Part shown: one piece after another, positions 19,237-29,006 of the stretch
Numbering within the stretch: position 1 is the stretch's first letter
Layout: every line of letters begins with the position of its first letter
From: Desulfovibrionales bacterium
GTDB taxonomy: Bacteria > Desulfobacterota > Desulfovibrionia > Desulfovibrionales > Desulfomicrobiaceae
Reading direction: 5' to 3'
Length of the DNA: 64,000 bases
Assembly (NCBI GenBank): GCA_012727715.1
Contig: JAAYGN010000092.1
Span: 1-64,000, forward strand
Made by a program: the position numbers and the translations under genes
The notes under the pieces: generated by a model
Seen by the model: the letters and a program-made list of their open reading frames with translations, nothing else
Told to the model about the DNA's origin: nothing
Databases searched by the model: none

Positions 19237-19710
19237 ATGTTAGACAAAATTGATATCAAAATACTGAATATTCTTCAAACACAGGGCAAAATTACCAATG
19301 CGGATTTGTCTCGTCAGCTGGATATGGCTCCATCTGGAGTGTTGGCTCGAGTCAAAAAATTGGAACAAGACAATATTATTCAGGCCTATGATGTTCGCCT
19401 CAATCCCAAGGCTTTGGGATTATCCTTATCCACCTTTATCCTCATTAAAACACAAGATTCTGTGGGCAGCGCAGAAATAGGACGCCAGCTTGCAGGTATT
19501 TCCGAAGTTCAAGAGGTCCATTGGATTGCTGGTGAATATAATTACCTGGTTAAAGCACGAGTCAGTGGCACAGAAGCCTTGACTCTGCTCATGAAAAAAT
19601 TTGGTGAGCTTTCCGGGGTGTGTGATACTCGAACCACCCTTGTCCTAGACACCATCAAAGAATCTCAAGCAGTCTGCCTCGACTATGCTCAAACGAAAAC
19701 CAAAAAATAA
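19237..19710 (+). CDS. Lrp/AsnC-family transcriptional regulator
   Basis: LDKIDIKILNILQTQGKITNADLSRQLDMAPSGVLARVKKLE ... RTTLVLDTIKES. Confidence 0.9.
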   Translation: MLDKIDIKILNILQTQGKITNADLSRQLDMAPSGVLARVKKLEQDNIIQAYDVRLNPKALGLSLSTFILIKTQDSVGSAEIGRQLAGISEVQEVHWIAGEYNYLVKARVSGTEALTLLMKKFGELSGVCDTRTTLVLDTIKESQAVCLDYAQTKTKK

Positions 19711-19748
19711 TCGTCTTTTTTATAGTTAGTTTCCACAAGGAGTCAGCC

Positions 19749-22700
19749 ATGGACCATTCCGGCTTGGATAAAAAAATTATTGTACGCGGCAAAGAGTTTT
19801 TCACCAGTATTTCTGGGGAAGCTCCTTCCATTTTTAACAAGGGCTGGTGGACTGGTAAAGTTATGGACTGGTCCATGAAAAATGAAAACTTTAAGGTCCA
19901 ACTTTTTCGCTTTGTCGATGTCCTGCCCTATTTAAATACCTCCGCATCCCTGTCCCGACACATTGATGAATATTTTGCTGGAGAAGACCAAGATGTTCCA
20001 GCGGTCCTCAAATGGGGAGCTGGCGCTCTGGGCTCTGGATTTGCCGGAAAATTGGCGGGCGGGCTGGTGGCCAAAACCATTCGTTCCAATATCGAAGGTA
20101 TGGGCAAGCAATTCATTATTGGTGAAAACACTACTGATGCTCTCAAAAATCTGAAAAAAATACGCAAAGATGGCTTTGCCTTTACTGTGGATATTTTGGG
20201 AGAAGCTTCTGTCAGCGAATTGGAATCCGAGGCCTACCTCAAAGAATATATTGATCTGCTCAGTGCTCTGCAAACCGAATATACCAAATGGCCAGCCCTG
20301 GATGGTGAACTGGACTGGGGACACGCGCCCAGAGTGAACATTTCAGTCAAGCCCACGGCCCTGTTCTCCCAAGCCGCTCCTCAGGACTATGAGGGCTCTG
20401 TGCAGGGCATGGTCCATCGCTTAACACCCATTTTGCGCAAGGTTCGCGAGATGAATGGTTTTATGCGCATTGATATGGAGCAGTACAAATTTAAAGACAT
20501 CACTCTTGAAGTATACCGCCGCCTTCGTGATAGCGATGAGTTTCGTGATTATCCGCACCTGGGCATTGTTCTCCAGGCCTACCTCAAAGATACGGATCAA
20601 GACCTTGCCGATCTTATTGCCTGGGCTCGTGCCAAAAATCTGCCTATCTCCATCCGTCTGGTCAAAGGTGCCTATTGGGATGCAGAAACCGTTATTGCCA
20701 AGCAAAATGGCTGGGAAATTCCTGTTTGGACGATCAAGGCAGAAAGTGATGCAGCTTTTGAGCGTCAATCCAAAGTCATTCTTGAAAATCATGACATTTG
20801 TCATTTTGGTTGTGCCTCACATAATATTCGCTCCATTGCTGCAGTTATGGAAATAGCTCAGGAACTTAAGGTCCCTGATGAAAAATACGAGTTTCAAGTC
20901 CTCTACGGCATGGCTGAACCTGTCCGCAAAGGCCTGAGAAATGTGGCCAAACGTGTTCGCCTCTATGCTCCTTATGGTGACTTGATTCCTGGCATGGCCT
21001 ATTTGGTGCGTCGCCTTTTGGAAAATACAGCCAATGAATCCTTTTTGCGCCAGTCCTTTGCTGAAGAAGCAGAAATTGAACACCTTCTGGAAAATCCAGC
21101 TATGACCATGGAACGCGAAAAAAGACAGCAACCCGCTCCCGAGCCAACCAAGAGCCACAGCAAACCTCGTTTTACCAATGAGCCCTTTGCTGACTTCACC
21201 AAAACAGAAGTTCGCCAGGCTTTTATTGATGCAGTCAAGGAAGTACGTGGCCAATTGGGACGGCAATATCCGCTTGTTATTGGAGGTCAGGATGTGGTTA
21301 CCAACGACACCTTGCCTTCGGTCAATCCGGCCAATCCCAATGAACTGATTGGTACTATTTGCCAAGCATCCACCCAAGAAATTGACTTGGCTATTGAGGC
21401 AGCCAAAAATGCCGCTCCTGCCTGGAAAGACTTGGGCCCTGAAGATCGGGCAAATTATTTATTTAAAGCTGCTGAAATTGCACGCAAGGAAATATATACC
21501 TTGTCTGCTTGGCAAGTTCTTGAAGTGGGCAAACAATTTGATCAGGCCCAAGGTGATATTGCTGAAGGTATTGATTTTATGGAGTACTATGCCCGGGAAA
21601 TGATTCGCTTGGGCAAGCCCCAACGTATGGGCCGTGCTCCAGGTGAAATGAGTCTCTTATCCTACCAACCCAAGGGCATTGCTGCAGTGATCGCACCCTG
21701 GAATTTTCCCCTGGCCATCAGCTGTGGCATGAGTGCAGCAGCCATGGTCACAGGTAATCCAGTGCTCTATAAACCTGCTGGTCCATCTTCTGTTGTAGGC
21801 TATACGTTAATGGAAATTTTCCGCAAGGCAGGCCTACCAGATGGTGTGTTCAACTATGTACCAGGCCGCGGTTCAGTTATGGGTGACTATTTGGTGGAAC
21901 ACCCGGACATCTCCATCATTGCCTTTACCGGCTCCATGGAAGTAGGACATCGTATTGTCAACAAGGCCTCTGTGGTCCAGCCCGGTCAAAAGCAAATCAA
22001 ACGAGTGATTGCAGAACTGGGTGGTAAAAACGCTGTTATCATAGATGATGATGCTGATCTGGATGAAGCAGTGCGTGAAGTTCTGCATTCGGCTTTTGCT
22101 TTTCAGGGACAAAAATGTTCAGCTTGCTCACGCGTCATTGTGGTTGAGCCTATTTATCCCAAATTTATTGAGCGTCTGGCAGAAGGCGCCAAATCCCTGG
22201 CCATTGGTCCGGCTGAAGATCCTACCTACTTCATGGGCCCAGTGGTGGATGCTAATGCCCAGGCCAATATCAAAAAATACATTGAAATCGCCAAAAGTGA
22301 AGGCAAACTCGTCTTTGAAAGCACAGTGCCTGACCAGGGCTACTATGTGCCCATTACTATTGTGGAAGGCATTACCCCCGAACATCGTATTGCCCAGGAA
22401 GAAGTTTTTGGCCCCGTGTTGTCTGTGATGAAAGTCAAGGATTTTGATCAGGCTCTTGACTGGGCCAACTCAACTCGCTTCTCCCTAACTGGAGCAGTAT
22501 TCTCACGCAGCCCCAAGCATCTGGACAAAGCCCGAACCAAATTCAATGTTGGAAACTTGTACCTCAATCGTGGCTGTACTGGGGCATTGGTGGAACGTCA
22601 CGCCTTTGGTGGATTTAATATGTCTGGCGTTGGCTCTAAATCTGGTGGACCCGACTACTTGCTCCAATTTCTGGATCCGCGCATTGTCTGTGAAAATACC

Positions 22701-22751
22701 ATGCGCCGTGGTTTTGCCCCCATTGAAGCGGATGACGACTGGATTATTTAA
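19749..22751 (+). CDS. putA: Bifunctional proline dehydrogenase / L-glutamate gamma-semialdehyde dehydrogenase
   Basis: PRODH barrel (IRLVKGAYWDAE) plus ALDH domain (VIAPWNFPLAI, AELGGKNAVIIDDDAD, FAFQGQKCSACSR). Confidence 0.95.
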   Translation: MDHSGLDKKIIVRGKEFFTSISGEAPSIFNKGWWTGKVMDWSMKNENFKVQLFRFVDVLPYLNTSASLSRHIDEYFAGEDQDVPAVLKWGAGALGSGFAGKLAGGLVAKTIRSNIEGMGKQFIIGENTTDALKNLKKIRKDGFAFTVDILGEASVSELESEAYLKEYIDLLSALQTEYTKWPALDGELDWGHAPRVNISVKPTALFSQAAPQDYEGSVQGMVHRLTPILRKVREMNGFMRIDMEQYKFKDITLEVYRRLRDSDEFRDYPHLGIVLQAYLKDTDQDLADLIAWARAKNLPISIRLVKGAYWDAETVIAKQNGWEIPVWTIKAESDAAFERQSKVILENHDICHFGCASHNIRSIAAVMEIAQELKVPDEKYEFQVLYGMAEPVRKGLRNVAKRVRLYAPYGDLIPGMAYLVRRLLENTANESFLRQSFAEEAEIEHLLENPAMTMEREKRQQPAPEPTKSHSKPRFTNEPFADFTKTEVRQAFIDAVKEVRGQLGRQYPLVIGGQDVVTNDTLPSVNPANPNELIGTICQASTQEIDLAIEAAKNAAPAWKDLGPEDRANYLFKAAEIARKEIYTLSAWQVLEVGKQFDQAQGDIAEGIDFMEYYAREMIRLGKPQRMGRAPGEMSLLSYQPKGIAAVIAPWNFPLAISCGMSAAAMVTGNPVLYKPAGPSSVVGYTLMEIFRKAGLPDGVFNYVPGRGSVMGDYLVEHPDISIIAFTGSMEVGHRIVNKASVVQPGQKQIKRVIAELGGKNAVIIDDDADLDEAVREVLHSAFAFQGQKCSACSRVIVVEPIYPKFIERLAEGAKSLAIGPAEDPTYFMGPVVDANAQANIKKYIEIAKSEGKLVFESTVPDQGYYVPITIVEGITPEHRIAQEEVFGPVLSVMKVKDFDQALDWANSTRFSLTGAVFSRSPKHLDKARTKFNVGNLYLNRGCTGALVERHAFGGFNMSGVGSKSGGPDYLLQFLDPRIVCENTMRRGFAPIEADDDWII

Positions 22752-22772
22752 TTCTATTTTCAACAAAATCCG

Positions 22773-22805
22773 AAACAAAAACGCCCAAATTGGGCGTTTT
22801 TGTTT
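22773..22805 (+). terminator. Rho-independent terminator after putA
   Basis: Perfect inverted repeat aaacaaaaacgccca-aat-tgggcgtttttgttt. Confidence 0.85.
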
Positions 22806-23034
22806 ACTATCAGTATCTATAAATCCAAAAACAACGTACAATATACTTTTAATGCAAATAAATTGATTTCTAAATAAATTGCTGATAGCCGTTTTCTTTC
22901 AAAAAGTGTATGTTCTCTTTACTGGGCATGGTACTACTGTAGAAAAATCATCAGGTCACCAGTGCTATACAAAAAGTAAAAACCGGGTCGCATCCTGCGA
23001 ACCCCCAGTGTCATAAATCTGAAGGAGGATTCTT

Positions 23035-24165
23035 ATGAAAAAAAGATTGTGTGTGCTTGGATGCCTGACTTTGGTTATGCTTTTACTAGCCCTTGGTAGT
23101 GCCTGGGCCAAGACCATTCGTATTGGCCTCATGTGCCCTCTCACTGGATCCTGGGCCAGTGAAGGTCAGGACATGAAACAGATTGTTGAACTCTTGGTCG
23201 GTGAAACCAACAAAGCTGGTGGTATCAATGGTCACCAAATTGAACTTATTGTTGAAGATGATGGTGGCGATCCTCGTCAGGCCGGACTGGCAGCTACCAG
23301 CCTGACCACGAAAGATATTGTAGCTGTTATTGGCACTTATGGCTCCTCAGTCACTGAAGCTTCTCAAAATATTTATGCAGAATCTGACATTTTACAGGTG
23401 GCTACTGGATCCACATCCATTCGTTTGTCTGAAAAGGGATTACCCCTCTTTTTCCGTACTTGCCCTCGTGATGACGAACAAGGTTTAGTGGCAGCCAAAA
23501 TTTTGGATGATCTGGGCTTCACCAAAATCGCCATTCTCCACGACAACACCTCCTATGCCAAGGGACTGGCCGATGAAGGCAAGGCCCTACTTGAAAAAAA
23601 TGGGAAAGACATTGTTTTTTACGATGCCTTGACTCCTGGCGAACGCGACTACAACGCCATTTTAACCAAAGTTAAATCTACCAATCCGGAAGTAATTTTC
23701 TTTACTGGGTATTATCCAGAGGCTGGCATGCTGTTGCGCCAAAAAATGGAAGCTGGTTGGGACGTGCCCATGCTCGGTGGCGATGCAACCAATAATCCTG
23801 ATTTGGTCAAAATTGCAGGCAACAAGGCAGCTGAAGGCTATTTGTTTTTAAGCCCGCCTGTCCCTGGTGATCTGGACACCCCTGAAGCTAAAGACTTCTT
23901 GGCAGCCTACCAAGGTGCCTATGGCTCTGAGCCTGGTTCTGTTTGGGCTGTATTGGCCGGAGATGCCTATCGTGTTCTCGTTGAAGCCATTGCCAAAACC
24001 GATGATCCTAGCAGCGCCAATCTGGCCAGCTATCTTAAAACTACTCTCAAGGATTTTTCTGGGCTGACCGGTAAAATTTCCTTTAATGACAAAGGTGATC
24101 GTGTTGGTGACCTGTACCGTGTGTACAAGGTTGACGGCGAAGGTCGCTTTGTGCTCCAACCCTAG
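23035..24165 (+). CDS. livJ: Branched-chain amino acid ABC transporter substrate-binding protein
   Basis: Signal peptide; IRIGLMCPLTGSWASEGQDMKQIVELLVGETNKAGGINGHQIELIVEDDGGDP. Confidence 0.93.
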   Translation: MKKRLCVLGCLTLVMLLLALGSAWAKTIRIGLMCPLTGSWASEGQDMKQIVELLVGETNKAGGINGHQIELIVEDDGGDPRQAGLAATSLTTKDIVAVIGTYGSSVTEASQNIYAESDILQVATGSTSIRLSEKGLPLFFRTCPRDDEQGLVAAKILDDLGFTKIAILHDNTSYAKGLADEGKALLEKNGKDIVFYDALTPGERDYNAILTKVKSTNPEVIFFTGYYPEAGMLLRQKMEAGWDVPMLGGDATNNPDLVKIAGNKAAEGYLFLSPPVPGDLDTPEAKDFLAAYQGAYGSEPGSVWAVLAGDAYRVLVEAIAKTDDPSSANLASYLKTTLKDFSGLTGKISFNDKGDRVGDLYRVYKVDGEGRFVLQP

Positions 24166-24176
24166 TGTCTTTTTTT

Positions 24177-24207
24177 GAGCGCCTTGATACCCAAGGCGCT
24201 CTTTTTT
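24177..24207 (+). terminator. Hairpin with U-tract between livJ and livH
   Basis: gagcgccttg-atacc-caaggcgctc-tttttt. Confidence 0.85.
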
Positions 24208-24229
24208 AACTCCTTGCCCGGCATGTATT

Positions 24230-25135
24230 ATGGAAGAATTCTTTCAACAATTGACGAACGGCCTAGCTGTAGGTGGAATCTATGCCCTCATAGCCCTGGG
24301 ATACACCATGGTTTATGGGGTTATGAAGCTTATAAATTTTGCTCACGGAGATTTATTTACCATTGGTTCCTATCTTGGGCTAACACTGCTTATTTCCCTT
24401 GGTCTGTTTGATAAAATAGGTCCACTACCCGGTGTGATTATTCTGGCTATTATGGTCATGATCTTGGTCGCCCTTATTGGAGCCATGCTTGAACGGGTAG
24501 CCTATAAACCCTTACGCCAATCACCACGACTGACAGCTGTGGTCTCGGCTCTGGGGGCATCTATTTTTTTTCAAAATGCCATTATGGCCATCTATAGTCC
24601 AAAATTTCTTGTCTATCCTCACGACATTCTGCCCAGAGTAGCCATTCATATTCTGGGCATTGATATCCCCATTATGCGCATAGTTTTGTTTATGACTTCG
24701 TTAGTACTCATGGCTGCGCTTTACTTTTTTATCCAAAAAACAAAAATCGGCACAGCCATTCGAGCAGCTGCCATTGATCAGGGCGCTGCCAAGCTCATGG
24801 GCATCAATGTTGACCGGGTTATCATGCTCGTTTTTTGTATTGGCCCTGCCTTGGGTGGTGCTGCAGGACTGATGGTTGGGCTATACTACGGTCAAGTCAA
24901 CTTCAATATGGGCTGGATGTATGGTCTGAAAGCCTTTACTGCGGCTATTTTGGGAGGAATCGGAAATATTCCTGGTGCCATGGTCGGAGGATTATTGTTG
25001 GGTGTCATAGAGGCTCTTGGCGCGGCCTATATATCCATTGCCTGGAAAGACGCTATCTCCTTTTGTGTGCTGATTCTGATCCTTATTGTGCGGCCCACTG
25101 GCCTACTCGGTGAACGGGTGGCGGAAAAAGTATGA
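24230..25135 (+). CDS. livH: Branched-chain amino acid ABC transporter permease LivH
   Basis: QQLTNGLAVGGIYALIALGYTMVYGVMKLINFAHGD. Confidence 0.94.
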   Translation: MEEFFQQLTNGLAVGGIYALIALGYTMVYGVMKLINFAHGDLFTIGSYLGLTLLISLGLFDKIGPLPGVIILAIMVMILVALIGAMLERVAYKPLRQSPRLTAVVSALGASIFFQNAIMAIYSPKFLVYPHDILPRVAIHILGIDIPIMRIVLFMTSLVLMAALYFFIQKTKIGTAIRAAAIDQGAAKLMGINVDRVIMLVFCIGPALGGAAGLMVGLYYGQVNFNMGWMYGLKAFTAAILGGIGNIPGAMVGGLLLGVIEALGAAYISIAWKDAISFCVLILILIVRPTGLLGERVAEKV

Positions 25136-26088
25136 AGCCAATTAATTTCTTATACCTCGCTGTTGCTCTTGTTATTGCCACATGTCCCCTGTTTTTAAAT
25201 GCCTACTGGACTGATGTTATAAATAATGTGGGCCTATACGCTATTTTGGCCTTAAGCTTGAATGTCATTTTGGGTCATGCTGGCCTTTTTCATATGGGCC
25301 ATGCTGCCTTTTATGCCATTGGTGCATACACCACTGCAATTTTGAACACCACTTATGCCATTCCTGTCCTGTGGCTCATGCCTCTAGCAGGTCTGGCGGC
25401 TGGTGTTTTTGCCTTGATCATTGCCCGGCCCATCATCCATTTGCGAGGTGACTATCTGCTTATTGTGACCATTGGCATTGTTGAAATTGTACGTATTGCC
25501 CTCATTAACAATGTTTTTGGCATCACGGGCGGAGCCAATGGTATTTTTGGTATTAGTCGTCCTCTTATTTTTGGGCTGAAAATAACAAAACCCATGCAAT
25601 TTTTTTATCTTATCTGGGGCTTTGTGGCCATAACCATCTTTTTGCTCTCACGCCTGGAACATTCCCGCTTTGGGCGGGCCCTCCTGTTTATCAAGGAAGA
25701 TGAAATTGCCGCCGGAGGCAGTGGCATCAATGTGGCCCATTACAAGCTCATTGCTTTTGTTATTGGAGCAGTTTGGGCGGGTATGTGTGGGACCATTTAT
25801 GCCGCCAAAATGACCATCATCTCACCAGAATCCTTTTCCTTTGCCGAATCTGTTATGCTTTTTACCATTGTTATATTGGGAGGTTCTGGAAGCATTCCCG
25901 GGGTACTCTTGGGAGCCTTTCTTTTGGTCGGTCTACCGGAACTCTTCCGTGGGCTGGCTGAATACCGCATGCTTGTCTTTGGTGCTGCCATGGTCTTGAT
26001 GATGATTTTTCGCAATCAAGGCTTATTGCCTCCAAGGCCAAAGCATTATGATGTTTCCTCTCTTGGCCAAGGAGAAAAAGCATCATGA
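25132..26088 (+). CDS. livM: Branched-chain amino acid ABC transporter permease LivM
   Basis: LSLNVILGHAGLFHMGHAAFYAIGAY; overlaps livH and livG. Confidence 0.94.
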   Translation: MKPINFLYLAVALVIATCPLFLNAYWTDVINNVGLYAILALSLNVILGHAGLFHMGHAAFYAIGAYTTAILNTTYAIPVLWLMPLAGLAAGVFALIIARPIIHLRGDYLLIVTIGIVEIVRIALINNVFGITGGANGIFGISRPLIFGLKITKPMQFFYLIWGFVAITIFLLSRLEHSRFGRALLFIKEDEIAAGGSGINVAHYKLIAFVIGAVWAGMCGTIYAAKMTIISPESFSFAESVMLFTIVILGGSGSIPGVLLGAFLLVGLPELFRGLAEYRMLVFGAAMVLMMIFRNQGLLPPRPKHYDVSSLGQGEKAS

Positions 26089-26849
26089 ATATTTTAAGCG
26101 TTGATGGCTTAAGTAAAAGTTTTGGCGGCCTCATGGCAGTCAATGATGTCAGCTTTGAAGTAAAAAAAGACAGTATTGTGGGACTCATTGGACCCAATGG
26201 TGCGGGGAAGACCACTGTTTTCAATTTAATTACTGGAAACTATCAGCCCAACACCGGAACAGTCCTCTTTGATGGTCAAAACCTTGTTGGATTACCAACC
26301 CACATCATTGTTGAGCGAGGAATTTCCCGCACTTTTCAAACCATCCGGCTTTTTCAAAATATGACTGTGTTGGAAAATGTTTTGGCTGGTTGCCATTGTC
26401 GCATGAAATGTGGATCTTTGGCCGCCATGTTGCGTAGTCCAGCACAACGCAAAGAAGAAAAGCAGGCTCTAGGCCAGGCCATGGATGAATTGAAATTTGT
26501 TGGCCTGGACCATGAATGGCAAAATAAAGCCAAAAATCTGTCCTATGGCAACCAGCGCTTGCTGGAAATTGCCAGAGCTTTGGCCACCAGACCCAAACTC
26601 ATTGTCCTTGATGAGCCAGCCGGAGGGATGAATGAGCAGGAAACACAAAAATTGATCCAGCTCATTCGAGCTATTCAATCCCGTGGTATTACTGTGCTTT
26701 TAATTGAGCACGATATGGGCTTGGTCATGCGTGTGTGTGCTTCCCTCATTGTCCTTGAGCATGGTGCCAAACTGACCTCGGGTACTCCAGCTGAAGTTCA
26801 AGCTGACCCACGCGTTATTGAAGCCTACCTCGGATCTGATTCTGAATAA
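26085..26849 (+). CDS. livG: Branched-chain amino acid ABC transporter ATPase LivG
   Basis: GPNGAGKTTVFNLITG, LIVLDEPAGGMNEQE. Confidence 0.94.
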   Translation: MNILSVDGLSKSFGGLMAVNDVSFEVKKDSIVGLIGPNGAGKTTVFNLITGNYQPNTGTVLFDGQNLVGLPTHIIVERGISRTFQTIRLFQNMTVLENVLAGCHCRMKCGSLAAMLRSPAQRKEEKQALGQAMDELKFVGLDHEWQNKAKNLSYGNQRLLEIARALATRPKLIVLDEPAGGMNEQETQKLIQLIRAIQSRGITVLLIEHDMGLVMRVCASLIVLEHGAKLTSGTPAEVQADPRVIEAYLGSDSE

Positions 26850-26859
26850 GGGACCACAT

Positions 26860-27573
26860 ATGCTGCTTAAAATTGAAAACTTACGTGTCAACTATGGCAA
26901 CGTCGAAGCCCTGCATGGAATTAGTCTGGATGTGGCTGAAGGCGAAATTGTGACCATCCTCGGAGCCAATGGTGCTGGAAAATCCACTACATTAAATGCC
27001 ATTAGTGGACTTATGAATATAACTGGTGGCAATATCTTTTTTAAGGATATCGCACTGCACAAGCTTCCGGCACATGAAATTGTAAAATTAAAAATTACCC
27101 AAAGTCCTGAAGGTCGTCGTGTTTTCACCACATTGACTGTGGAAGAAAATCTTATGCTTGGAGCTTTCACCTCCACAGATACGGACCGTATTCAAAAAAG
27201 CCGGGCCTGGATTTATGATCTTTTTCCGCGTCTGCAAGAACGTCGTAAACAATTGGCAGGAACGTTAAGTGGGGGAGAACAGCAAATGCTGGCCATGGGC
27301 AGAGCTCTTATGGCTAATCCACAAATTTTACTTCTGGATGAGCCAAGCCTTGGGCTGGCCCCTATTTTGGTCAAGTCCATTTTTGATACTGTGCGGGAAA
27401 TCAACAAATCTGGAGTCACAGTTATTTTAGTGGAACAAAATGCCAAAGCAGCATTAAAACTTGCGGATCGGGGTTATGTCATGGAAGTAGGCAAAATTGT
27501 TTTGGCTGATTCCGCTGCCAATTTACTGGAAAACAAACAAGTTCAGCAGGCCTATTTGGGTGGTGGGCATTAA
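26860..27573 (+). CDS. livF: Branched-chain amino acid ABC transporter ATPase LivF
   Basis: GANGAGKSTTLNAISG, LSGGEQQMLAMGRALM, LLLDEPSLGLAP. Confidence 0.94.
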   Translation: MLLKIENLRVNYGNVEALHGISLDVAEGEIVTILGANGAGKSTTLNAISGLMNITGGNIFFKDIALHKLPAHEIVKLKITQSPEGRRVFTTLTVEENLMLGAFTSTDTDRIQKSRAWIYDLFPRLQERRKQLAGTLSGGEQQMLAMGRALMANPQILLLDEPSLGLAPILVKSIFDTVREINKSGVTVILVEQNAKAALKLADRGYVMEVGKIVLADSAANLLENKQVQQAYLGGGH

Positions 27574-27651
27574 AGCTCTCAACCTGTTGGGAGGACAAAC
27601 CCTCCTCTAAAAGCATTGTTGATACTGATAAAAATCATCTCCAAAAAAATT

Positions 27652-28950
27652 CTACTCTTCTTTTCTACGCAATAGCCCGTGCTCCAAAAGTAATACACTG
27701 AGTGTCCCCACAACAAAACCATTTCCTGCTACTGGAATCAACGTCTTGGGAAAAGTGGCAACAACTTCTGTTGGCAAAAAAGAAACCAACACACTGATCA
27801 TCACCGGTACGCTGATAATCATGGCATCATGAAAGGTAAACTCCTGGGAACCAAAAGCGACCATCAAACCGGCAGCCAATTGCAAACCCATGATATACAA
27901 AAGAATTGTGCCAATGACCACGGCAGGTATATCCCAAATCATGGCAATGGCCGGGGGCATAAAAGAAATCAAAGCAAGGCACAACGCAGCAGGTACAAAG
28001 CAGATCCGCGAAGCATTGCCATTGGAAGAAATAATGCCTGCTGTTAAAGAGAAGTTCACCAGGCCAATGACTCCCCAAAAACCAGCAATAATATTGGATA
28101 AGCCCGTAACCACCATGCCTCTGGTCAAGCGCCTCTCCATATTGGAAGGCCGCAAAAGCTTACCCAAGGACTCAATGGACCCAAGGTCATTGATTGCCAA
28201 AGCAAGAAAACAAATAAGAAAGGAAAGCACCAACCCCAGATCCCAGACAAAGTGGATATTCCAGTGGGTGAGCATGGAAGAAAACAAGGGTAAATCAGCA
28301 TGAACAATGGTCCCTGCGGATGGAAGAAACACGAGGCCTGCAAGACCTCCCACCACCAGGGCCCAAACCAGCATGGTCGAACGCCATACTCCCCGCAAAA
28401 GCCGATCTCCGGCTATCATGGCCAACAGCAAAACCAGAGCAAAGAGCAAATTGCGACCCACTTGGTCTGGGCTTGGAGCAGTCAACATTAATTTAAGAAT
28501 TGTGGGGGTGATGGTTAAGGCAATAAGTATTAAAATCGTGGCCACAACCCTTGAGGTAAAAAGCTTGGCTACATAACGAAAAAGTCCTGAAGCACAAAGG
28601 GCGGTCAAAAACATACCACCTATGGCCATGCTACTGTAAATAGCATTAAAATCATGGTTGCCACTGGATATAATACCCACCAAAAGGATCACTGCCGGAC
28701 CAACGACCAAGGGTAAACGGTGCCCAAAAAATATTTGGATAATCAAGGTCATGGCAGTTAAAAACAACAATTTTTGCATATAAAATAATTGGGCAACAGA
28801 CTCAGAAAAGTGCAAAGATGCAACGATCTTGCCCATAATAATAACGGAAACCCCTGTTACTGCCAGCCATTGTAGCCCATAAAGCAGTAATGCACCCCAA
28901 GCAGGACGATCATTAATACCATAACGAATAAAAGAGGGTCTCATAAGCAT
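27652..28950 (-). CDS. NCS2-family uracil/xanthine permease
   Basis: About 12 TM segments; QIFFGHRLPLVVGPAVILLVGI; C-terminal half typical of nucleobase:cation symporter 2. Confidence 0.75.
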   Translation of the reverse strand: MLMRPSFIRYGINDRPAWGALLLYGLQWLAVTGVSVIIMGKIVASLHFSESVAQLFYMQKLLFLTAMTLIIQIFFGHRLPLVVGPAVILLVGIISSGNHDFNAIYSSMAIGGMFLTALCASGLFRYVAKLFTSRVVATILILIALTITPTILKLMLTAPSPDQVGRNLLFALVLLLAMIAGDRLLRGVWRSTMLVWALVVGGLAGLVFLPSAGTIVHADLPLFSSMLTHWNIHFVWDLGLVLSFLICFLALAINDLGSIESLGKLLRPSNMERRLTRGMVVTGLSNIIAGFWGVIGLVNFSLTAGIISSNGNASRICFVPAALCLALISFMPPAIAMIWDIPAVVIGTILLYIMGLQLAAGLMVAFGSQEFTFHDAMIISVPVMISVLVSFLPTEVVATFPKTLIPVAGNGFVVGTLSVLLLEHGLLRRKEE

Positions 28951-29006
28951 CAGATGGGTTTATGTTGTGTTGAAAACAAGGATCTCATGCGTTGTACACC
29001 CAGAGA

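Noticed and set aside
27588-27618. ggagg-acaaac-cctcc after livF as a terminator
   Set aside because: Only a 5-bp stem and no following U-tract on either strand.
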